From Chytridium lagenaria (Eukaryota; Chytridiomycota; Chytridiomycetes; Chytridiales; Chytridiaceae): a DNA stretch of 38,179 nucleotides. Both the position numbers and the translations under genes were made by a program. The DNA is taken from contig JAHLKC010000225.1 of assembly GCA_025449115.1 (NCBI GenBank), positions 1 through 38,179 of the forward strand. Direction: 5' to 3'. Below the pieces are notes generated by a model. That model was given only the letters and a program-made list of their open reading frames with translations. It had not been told where the DNA came from and made no database searches. Of the stretch, positions 30,436-38,179 are shown piece by piece (position 1 is the first letter of the stretch; every line of letters starts with the position of its first letter).

Positions 30436-32399
30436 CTACGCCCAAAACCCTACTGTCGCCATCACCCCCGGCGCCCACCCACAAACACACCAACTGCACC
30501 ACCTGCTGAAAAGCGGGTAACCCCCTGAACCGATGTGACGAGAAATTGGGGTTGCAAAATATTCACGAGTGCATTGTACGAGAGGATACCGGCTGACGCG
30601 GCGTCGAGGATGCCTTCCACGAGAATATAGTTTTGGGCGTTGATGCGACCTAGAAAAATGGGTTAGAGATGAAGGGGGAGTTTGTGGGGTTACAAAGATT
30701 AAGGAGAAGCATTCCAAGTATTCCACCGATAGGTGTAGCTGAGCAATCTAAAAATTCAACGTGTTAGAATGTAAGTGCGGGGGGGGGGGGGGGAAATAGA
30801 CTTACAAGCAATCACGGTCCACACTAAACCCCTCGATTTCACCTGCTCCTCCCTCCTCGCCTCCATGACCACCGACGCCAACGCCACCCCTTCAAACCCT
30901 TGATGCACCATCAACGCCATGACGAGGGACCAAAAGTCGGTACCCACCGAAACGCCGGCCGCCGCGCCAATAAGAACAGAGTGGGAGAGGATGCCGAGTT
31001 CAAGAAGGAGGGAGGTGATGGGGTTGGAAGGTGGTGATGGGGGATGTTGTGGGGGTGTGTGTTGAGGGGTGATGGGTTGATCGTGGGGTTGTTCTGGGAC
31101 AAAGATGCGGAGATGATGGGTGAGAGCGGGGTTCCATGGATCCGTGTGATCGTGGGTGGGAGGGAGGGAGGGTGGGGGGTCTTGGGTTGAGGGGGTGTCG
31201 ATGATCATGTCGAGACAGGCGTCGACGCCGCCGCAGGTGACGACGGAGATGCGACGACGGAGGGAGAAACGGTCTGCGAGGGTGAGGGAGAGGTGTGGGG
31301 AGGAGGCGGCTTGAAGGTGTGGGGAGGATGTACCGTGGGTGTGGGGGGTTGAAGCGCCGTGGAGGTGTGGAGTAGAAGCGTCGTGTTGGTGAGGGGCTGG
31401 GAGGTGAGGAGTGTGGAGGTGAGGGTGTGGGAGGATTGGGGAGGTGGAGGGTTGAGTTGAAATATGGGAGGACCCTGCACCCATGTCAGTTTGTGGGTCA
31501 GGACTTTCAATCAACGTAGGGCTTGGACTTGGCGTCTGCGACCGTCTCGGAGGATCCAGTTGTGTTAGATTAGACGTATCTCCCCCCCTTTCTCTCTGCA
31601 ATGCCGCATAATCCGGTTTAACCTCTCCGGCAAGCAGCGGTCTCTGTTCACAATCCAATCGTACAATCTCCTCATGATGATGCGACGACGGTGTCATTGA
31701 ACATAACACCTGTATAGCGTGTGTGAACAAGGCCGAGAAGAGCGCGACGGCTGCAGCGGTTGATGTGAAAGTTTCTGTGAAAAAGATGGGTAGACAGGGG
31801 TTGGTGAGGGCTTGATCTGCGGGACTGAACATGTGGATCCAGGCTGTGGAGAGGATGACGCCTGCGCCGAATGTTTTTGCACAGTCGTTGACGAGGATCT
31901 AAGTAAAACAGACGTTAGTAGGGAGAATGTATGGGTGGGGAAGCGTACATGTTTTCCGGTGTCGTCTTTAAAGAAAGCTTCAAAGGCGAGGGGGAGAAGA
32001 GTACCGAAAAGGGCGGAGACCATGATGAGGGTGAGACCGAGGGCGTGGTGGGCGATAAAGGTGGTGTCTTTGGGGTCTCCGCCGGGTCTTGTGCATTCTG
32101 GGCGAGTGTTGGAGGTGGTGGTGTTGTTGTGAGGGTGTGATGTGAAGTGGGAAGCTTTTTGGGGAGGAGGTCAGTTAGTGAGATGGATAAGGAGGAACGG
32201 AGTCAAGTATGGAGAGTGTGTAAAAGTATGGGGATGTGTTGAAGGTCTCACCTTGATCTGCTTGTGAGTTGATGGATGTGGCACTAACGATGGATGGTAG
32301 AACGACCAGCACGCACAAGACGACGCCCGTTGAAAGTCGACATAGATGGGTTGATGGTTTAAAGCGGTGCCGACCCAGTGTTGATGGATTCTTTGCCAT
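30436..32399 (-). CDS. ZIP-family zinc/iron transporter A
   Basis: Exons are 32399-32252, 32154-31949, 31898-30806, 30747-30694 and 30649-30436. A signal-like N-terminus (VVLCVLVVLPSIVSA) is followed by ZIP helices: LTLIMVSALFGTLLPLAF, KTFGAGVILSTAWIHM, and FFTETFTSTAAAVALFSALF. A roughly 240-residue cytosolic loop contains a His-rich repeat (31290-31430). Metal-site helices follow: LELGILSHSVLIGAAAG (TM4) and HQGFEGVALASVV (TM5, HxxxE), then ATPIGG, and LDAASAGILSYNALVNIL. Two G5 runs near the end (plus C runs 30521-30525 and 30465-30469) each appear to carry one extra base; without them it ends GVMATVGFWA at TAG 30436-30438. The family moves Zn2+ or Fe2+ into the cytosol. The loop is unusually long. 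Confidence 0.9.
30778..30793 (+). repeat. Poly-G homopolymer in ZIP A intron
   Basis: A run of about 15 G (plus strand) sits in the intron between ZIP A exons 3 and 4, close to the donor at 30805. Its length is unlikely to be exact in the assembly. Confidence 0.9.
31290..31430 (-). repeat. His-rich tandem repeats coding in ZIP A loop
   Basis: The coding sequence repeats an 8-10 residue theme (ASTPHLHG, ASTPHTHG, TSSPHLQA, ASSPHLSL, preceded by PHPHLHTPHLP). The histidines are typical of the variable metal-binding loop between TM3 and TM4 in ZIP transporters, here expanded by DNA repetition. Confidence 0.75.
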
Positions 32400-32887
32400 T
32401 GTAGAGGTTTCTCCAAGTAGTTATGGAGTGATGCTCAGGGGTGTAAATAGCTTATGCAGCATAAAGTGGTAAAGACCAAGATGGGAATGAACTAGCACAG
32501 CGAGTAGGTTGTTTGCTTGCAAGCAGAAGTGAGCAGCAGGGTTACTGGGGGTTATGGGTGGATGGATGGATGGATGGGATATGATGTGACGGAGGATACA
32601 GGAGGGGAGGGTACCTTTTTTTTATTTTAATGTTTTAGAGTTGATGGAAACACGAAAAATAATAATGAAAAGTGGGGAAACTCGCTTTCTTCCTCTCAAA
32701 AAATGAATTATTAAAATAATAAAAAGCGGAGAATGAAAAATAAAATATTTGAAAATACTGATAAACCAGGAAGGTACCCCTAACCCTCACCACTTCACTC
32801 CTTCAGCTTTTCACTCCTTCCCATTCGAGGGCAAGCATTCCAACCACTTCTCTCACTCTCTGATTTTCACCCCTACCACAAGATAGT
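32400..32887. promoter_or_regulatory. ZIP A upstream region
   Basis: About 490 bp upstream of ZIP A and downstream of the cysteine-pair orphan. It includes a GGAT/GATG short repeat (32560-32580) and a palindromic-looking ACCAGGAAGGT at about 32765-32775, distantly like the yeast Zap1 site ACCTTNAAGGT (two mismatches). No gene was seen. Confidence 0.35.
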
Positions 32888-33874
32888 TTATGTTCTAACG
32901 CGTAAAGCATCTCCCCTCTCAACCCTCACAAGATGTTTAGCTGTTTGCAAGCAAGTCTCGCACGGTACTCCCATCACATCACCCCCCGTGCGTATACTAC
33001 AATGCAGCCCATCATGATGAAGTGGGGAGAGTTCAAAAACACCTTCACACGTGTCACATGATGCAGTGGGTTGATGAGACGACGAGTTGGAAAGACTGTC
33101 ATTGATATTGCTTGAAATATGATCACCACTATGATCCTCTCGCTCCTGATCTTTGGGAGTACCCCCATTCACCGCCTCAGCCCAATCTTTTGCACTCGGT
33201 GCCCCCCAATCGCTCCTCATCTTCCCAATAATCATAAAAGCCGTGACAACCAGCACCTCTGGCTCCCACTCTTCCTCCTCATCCCATCCATCCTTAGAAT
33301 CGATATACCGCCATATCATCTCCACAGCCTCCACAACCACCCCGCTATCAACACCCACCGTCTTTCCGCATCTCGACAGCATGACCCGGTGGATTGTTTC
33401 AACACCGCGATGATGGCGGTGAAGAAAGGCGTGATTGATGCAGTGTTTGCACCATCTGTGGCTGGGACGGAGGGAGGAGAGGGTGGAGGGAGGGATTGGC
33501 CAGGTGTTGAGGAAGGCGTGGAAGAGGGGAGTGAGGGTTTTAGTTGATGTAGGGGTAGTGGGTATGTTGGGTGTGCATTGTTGGAGAAAGGTGATGAGGG
33601 TCCAGATGAAACGGGAGAAGATGAACGGGTCCGGTGTGAATGTGAATGTGGGGATATGAGGAGAGGTTGCTGGAGTGATGGTGGATGGGATCATTTTGGG
33701 TGTTGTGTGAGATGATGATGAGGGGGAGAGCGGGGGTGAAGGTTTCTTTGATTTAGGGAAGGTGGTTGGGATGCAGTCGAGGAGAGCGTGATCAATGAGA
33801 CAGAGGTCACAGGGACCTATGGATGTTGGAGGCTTTACAGAGTCAATCAGAGACTGCTCAGTGTTGTCCGTCAT
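32888..33874 (-). CDS. Hypothetical protein with four CxxC pairs
   Basis: A single frame of 328 codons from ATG 33874 (MTDNTEQSLIDSV). It has four Cys pairs: CDLC near residue 22, CKHC near 148, CDTC near 272 and CETC near 305, with nearby histidines (HAFLHRHH; HHDGLHC), a layout compatible with zinc coordination. The central part has a helical stretch (FSRFIWTLITFLQQC; VVVEAVEMIWRYID) and an acidic run EEEEWEP that may be cyclin-like, but I cannot assign a family. It sits among ZIP genes, so a metal-related role is tempting but only inference. No introns are evident. Confidence 0.6.
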   Translation of the reverse strand: MTDNTEQSLIDSVKPPTSIGPCDLCLIDHALLDCIPTTFPKSKKPSPPLSPSSSSHTTPKMIPSTITPATSPHIPTFTFTPDPFIFSRFIWTLITFLQQCTPNIPTTPTSTKTLTPLFHAFLNTWPIPPSTLSSLRPSHRWCKHCINHAFLHRHHRGVETIHRVMLSRCGKTVGVDSGVVVEAVEMIWRYIDSKDGWDEEEEWEPEVLVVTAFMIIGKMRSDWGAPSAKDWAEAVNGGTPKDQEREDHSGDHISSNINDSLSNSSSHQPTASCDTCEGVFELSPLHHDGLHCSIRTGGDVMGVPCETCLQTAKHLVRVERGDALRVRT

Positions 33875-34735
33875 TATATTCTTCTCAAAGACGGCGGTTG
33901 AGGCCCATTTTGAGAGCAGCCATGACGGACGAACGAGGGAGTTTGAAGGATAAGGAACTTTTCAGAAGATTTCTCTTTTATTTATAATAAAGTTGCATAT
34001 TGTGATTAGGTTTATCTCTTTTTTTTTTTCTTTTTCTGTCAGAACTTTAGAATAAAAAAATAATTTGGGCTGGAAGGGTCCCCCCCCCATTTTCATCCCT
34101 ATCCATTTTTTACTCTTCTCCCAAATTTCTTACTATTAAATCATCATTGTTTATTATTTTATTATATTTTCCGGATCGAAAAAAATAAAAATATCAGCGC
34201 TCGACACCTGTTGCACTTTAGTTATTCTCTATGCAACGTTACTATTTAACAAAACATTTTTCGTGCATGGCAATTACCGTGCGATGCCATGACCCTTTAA
34301 AGTACGTACACATGGTTGCTTGCAGTATGATATGGTGATAGGTTCTGAAGGGCTCCTCCTTGATGAATATCCACCCGTCGTCTCCTCCGAGTCCTCTCTT
34401 ATGTGTACTGGAGAAGAAGGAGGTGCTTCAAGGTCCTCCCCCTCATTATTAGTTGAGAGCGTGATACCGATTTCGTGTCCACACAGGTCCTCTTTTTTTT
34501 TTTTTTTTAATTTTTTTTATTATTAATTTAAATACCTCCTCTCCTTCTCTTCTTCTTCACCATAAAAATTATTCCGAGTAGAAAAAAAGAATAAAAATCA
34601 ATAAAAAAGACAAGAACTATTCATTATTAACTATTCCCCCCAGTTTTCCAACCATCCCTTTGACCCTCACCACTCACCACCACCACCACCTAATAACAAG
34701 TCTCGCTGGAGACGTCGTCCATCATTCATACCATC
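33875..34735. other. Intergenic, divergent promoters
   Basis: About 860 bp between divergent starts (orphan minus, ZIP B plus). Very AT-rich with T and A homopolymers (34020-34030, 34492-34520). A sequence ACCCTTTAAAGT at about 34291-34302 loosely resembles a Zap1-type zinc element. No gene was seen. Confidence 0.4.
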
Positions 34736-36264
34736 ATGCCATCACTATCCTTCAAATCCACATCCATCCTACTAGTCCTACTCTTATCATCCTCATCCAT
34801 CATCATCCCACAGGCCAACGCTCATCCATCCAGCAGCAACAGCATCATCAAGTCAAAATGGGCATCAGCAGTTCAAAAAGCCATCTTCCTTCATCGTCAA
34901 TCCAACGACTCTTCATCACCCGATGATGCATCCATCCAAGAACAAGTCGGTGAAGCCATTGAAAACGCATGCACCGCATCAGAGTATTCACAAGAGGGGT
35001 ACGATACAAAACTTCATGTGATGGCCATGTTTGTCATCATGGCCGTGTCGTCGCTGGGGGTTATTCTGCCTATCATTATTAAAGGGCGTTCAAAGATTTC
35101 TGTGAGTTTCTTCTTTAAAAAAACTTTTGGTGTATTTTGAAATGCTATCATTTTATATACTTACACATTTCAAAAATAGGTTGAATCCCTTCCATTCCAA
35201 TGCGCCAAGCTCTTTGGAGGCGGTGTGATCTTTGCAACAGCTTTTGTCCACATGCTCTCCCCCGCCAACGAACTTTTAACAAATCCATGTCTACCCACCT
35301 TTTTCACTGAAACCTATACAAGCACGGCCGCCGCTATTGCTTTATTCGGGGCCCTCCTCACTCACCTCATCCAACTTTTCGCTTCACGCCTCTTGGAACC
35401 CTCGCAAACAACTCACCACCACGATACCCCTGTTTCCATGGAAACCGGTAACGACGCCCCTTCTTCCCAAACCTCTTCCACCGACGGCGTCTCCATCAAA
35501 CACGCCCACCCCAACGACACCCTTACCATCGTCACCGACACTGACGCCACCTCTGACGCTCCCTGTCCCTCAACTCCCACCAAAACCCTACCCCCCGTTG
35601 ACCCCCACTCTCACCATCTCCTTCTCCACCACCACGACAGCGAGCGACGCGTCACCACCTACATTCTTGAACTTGGCATTGTGATGCATTCTGTTATTAT
35701 TGGACTGGCGTTAGGGGTCACGAGGGAGAGTGGGGAGACGAGGACGCTGCTGGCAGCGTTGGCGTTTCATCAGTTTTTTGAGGGAGTCGCTCTTTCGACT
35801 ATTGTGTTGGAGACGGGGTTTGTGAAAAAGGCGGTGACTTGGGTCATGATTTCCATGTGTGAGTAGATTTTATCATGTGTCTTTTTTTTGTATTTCCTCA
35901 TTGTTCTAACTGTATATGATTAGATATCCTTTCAACACCTATCGGCGTAGCCATCGGCATTACCGTCAACTCTTCATGTAAGCCCTCCCTTTCCTCTTCT
36001 TCATCCCAAAAACCCCATATAACTCACGTCCACCCATTTATTTTCAAAAGACAATGAAAACGCACGCACCAACCTTCTTCTTCAAGGCGTCTTGAAGCCC
36101 TCGCTGCTGGCATATTGAGCTACGACGCACTTGTGAATATCCTGTTTCAACATTTTTTCCAGAACCCCAAGGTCAAGAGACAGGCTGTTTGGAAGCAGGG
36201 TGTGCAGGTGGTGAGTTTGTGGGTTGGGGTGATGGGGATGGCTGTTGTGGGGGCGTGGGCGTAG
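34736..36264 (+). CDS. ZIP-family zinc/iron transporter B
   Basis: ATG 34736 starts a cleavable-looking signal peptide (SILLVLLLSSSSIIIPQANA). Exon 1 ends 35100 (intron 35101-35179); the main exon runs to 35859 or so, followed by two short exons. ZIP features: [40 protein letters not shown], a His-rich loop (HSHHLLLHHHD), LELGIVMHSVIIGLALG and [15 protein letters not shown] (HxxxE), YILSTPIGVAIGI, and [18 protein letters not shown]. In the last exon the frame breaks near 36093-36094 (one base missing in TTGAAG); the conserved frame then runs to TAG 36262-36264 (GMAVVGAWA). It is closely related to ZIP C, and their last exons are near-identical in places. Confidence 0.92.
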
Positions 36265-36770
36265 ATGTTGATTTTGGTTCAATGGAAAATATGATGATAC
36301 TAATGACTAAATAATAAGAAACAGTGAGACTGGAGAGGTGCCCACGATTCAACGAAATCGAGAATTAAATAAAAACAAAAGAAGCATGGGTTACACACAC
36401 TTTAGTTCTGATAAGGGTTAAGCCGAAGGTGAAGCGTGAAAAAGAAAAAGTTAAAAAAAAGTGTAATTCTCCGATCTACATAGTTTAATTATAAATAATA
36501 AAGATTTAATATTAAAGAATAGTAATAAAAACACAGGTATCCTAAATGGTAAACAGTAAGACGAAAACAAGGAAAATATTATTTAAAAAAGAAAAGAAGA
36601 AAAAAAAAGGGTCGGAAAGATGTAATAATTAATAAACTAAAAAAACCGTCTATAAAAAGACGAGGACGTACCTCTCTGGTTGCCAGAAACTACACTCCCC
36701 TCGACTTTCCCTCACTTTTTCCTTCATCTAGTCCGCGCTCCTCACCCCCTGATCATAAACATACAACACC
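36265..36770. promoter_or_regulatory. ZIP C promoter region with TATA box
   Basis: About 505 bp between the tandem ZIP B and ZIP C. It is A-rich; TATAAAAAG at 36651-36659 lies about 112 bp before the ZIP C ATG and is a credible core promoter element. Confidence 0.5.
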
Positions 36771-38179
36771 ATGTCCACCATCACACCCCGTGCTCACTTT
36801 ATCGCATTCATCCTCATATCGATCACCATCCTCATCTCCACAGTTTCTGCAATTCCATCCTCATTGTTGAAACGCCAAGAATTGCCGTTGAACGAAACCA
36901 CCGTTGTACCCGTCACCAGTAAGTCCCCCTCCCCTACCATCCGCCTGCATGGTATTAACACATCTCTTCACAGACACCACCTCTGAAGTCGAACCCTCCA
37001 TCGACATTGAAATCGACGCATGCTCCACCCTTGGCCTCTTTGATGAACCCTACAACACAAACCTCCACATCATTGCCCTCTTTACTATTCTCAGTGTCTC
37101 ATTGTTGGGTGTGGTCATTCCGCTGTTCTTTAAACATTCGAAAACATCTGTAAGCGCTTCATCTAAATACTTTTCGTCATCTAACATCAAAAAAAGGTGA
37201 ACTCTCTTCCCTTTCAATGCGCTAAATTGTTTGGTGGTGGTGTTATTTTTGCGACGGCGTTTGTGCATATGCTTGCACCTGCGACAGAGTTGTTGACGAG
37301 TGAATGTTTACCTGTTTTCTTCACGGGTATGTATCTTTGATCAATTAAGCTCTGATCATATATTAACTCATGACACTTATATTACTCCTTTTTTCAAATA
37401 GAAACTTACCCAACCTTTGCGTCCGCTCTCGCCCTCATCGGCGCTCTCTTCACCCACCTCATCCAATTCCTCGCCTTCCGTCTCCTCTCCAAACCCACCC
37501 CACGCCGTCACCATCAACCACCGATTCCATCACAAACTCGACAACGCCACCATCGTCACCATCACAACCACGGAGCACCACGTGGACGCCCACCACCTCC
37601 TCATTCACACAGAACGTCGCGTCACCACCTACATCCTTGAACTCGGTATCCTCGTCCACTCTATCATCATTGGACTTGCATTGGGCGTCACACGTATTCT
37701 GGAGAAACCAAGACCCTGTTGGCGGCTCTTGCGTTTCATCTTTTTGAGGGAGTCGCACTTTCTACTATTGTCATTGAGACTGGGTTTAAGAGGAAGGGTA
37801 TAACCTGGGTCATGGTGTTGTTGTGTGTAGTATAACCCCACCCTTCCTTTCTCATATATATACCTGTTAACCTCTTTTTATATTTAATTCTATAGACGTT
37901 GCCTCAACACCTATCGGAATTGGTCTCGGTATTGCCCTAAACTCAACATGTAAGCCCCACCTCCCATTTCATCCATAACCCCTTTACGTTCTACCTAGAC
38001 AACGCCAACGCTCTCGCCAACCTCATGACGCAGGGGATCCTTGAAGCCCTCGCGGCAGGTATCTTGACCTACGACGCGTTAGTCAATATCCTGTTTCATC
38101 ACTTTTTCCAGAACCCTGTGGTCAAGACGCAGACGTTGTGGAGACAGTTGGTGCAGATTGGGTTTTTGTGGATGGGGAC
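36771..38179 (+). CDS. ZIP-family zinc/iron transporter C (3' truncated by window)
   Basis: ATG 36771 opens a signal peptide ([18 protein letters not shown]) followed by LLKRQ, which looks like a Kex2-type dibasic site. Exons end at about 36919, 37150 and 37326, with GT..AG introns, and later exons follow. Features: [40 protein letters not shown], a His-rich loop ([16 protein letters not shown]), [30 protein letters not shown] and [17 protein letters not shown]. Two frame breaks occur: an extra C in 37498-37501 and a missing base near 37694. TM5 reads FHLFEG, one residue shorter than HQFFEG in B. The coding region continues beyond 38179. Confidence 0.9.

Noticed and set aside
30258..30509. 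Plus-strand Pro/His-rich ORF
   Set aside because: It lies largely antisense to the ZIP A last exon and is explained by low-complexity C-rich sequence.

Overview
The window is eukaryotic nuclear DNA, most likely from an early-diverging, probably zoosporic (chytrid-like) fungus. Nearly every recognisable gene is split by short GT..AG introns (mostly 30-330 nt). The recognisable proteins are V-ATPase subunit c, TFIIA gamma, mitochondrial uL16, an Argonaute, a P5B ATPase, a GATA finger protein and fungal-type ZIP transporters. An ARL2BP/BART homologue, a family tied mostly to ciliated lineages, is the main reason for suspecting a flagellated fungus. That taxonomic placement is inference.

Layout: 1-252 (+) 3' end of an unidentified gene; 289-1609 (-) SAM methyltransferase; 2404-5636 (-) coiled-coil protein with a CC1-box (dynein-adaptor type) motif; 6221-7622 (-) seven-exon low-complexity protein with an exonic tandem repeat; 7623-9801 gene-poor stretch with a GT microsatellite, tRNA-like pieces and a Rab GDI/REP relic; 9802-11672 (-) coiled-coil membrane protein; 11795-13272 (+) GATA-type finger protein; 13350-14257 (+) ARL2BP/BART; 14427-15233 (-) mitochondrial ribosomal protein uL16m; 15535-18864 (-) Argonaute; 19204-19515 array of short hairpin repeats upstream of Argonaute; 19528-21699 (-) F-box protein; 22087-23063 (+) V-ATPase subunit c; 24326-29341 (+) P5B ATPase (ATP13A/Ypk9 type); 29504-29965 (-) TFIIA gamma; 30436-32399 (-) ZIP transporter A; 32888-33874 (-) cysteine-pair orphan; 34736-36264 (+) ZIP transporter B; 36771-end (+) ZIP transporter C, cut by the window edge.

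A recurring property affects every gene model. At least sixteen conserved reading frames break by one base, usually at a short homopolymer, and resume in another frame. This happens in Argonaute (3), the F-box gene (4), V-ATPase c (1), the P5B ATPase (2), TFIIA gamma (1) and the three ZIP genes (5). Two of these genes (V-ATPase c, TFIIA gamma) are single-copy and essential in well-studied fungi, so uncorrected assembly indels are the simplest reading. The breaks hide domains such as the F-box, the GATA finger and the Argonaute N/L1 junction from simple ORF calling. Some very short 'introns' (31-37 nt) proposed below could instead be such indels.

Functional themes: three ZIP-family metal transporters lie within 8 kb, two of them in tandem, and a P5B transporter ATPase is nearby. 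An Argonaute retains its guide 5'-phosphate pocket but lacks the glutamate finger, and has a hairpin repeat array just upstream. Two genes suggest microtubule or flagellum biology (CC1-box protein, ARL2BP). I found no CRISPR array, rRNA, confident tRNA or complete transposon.
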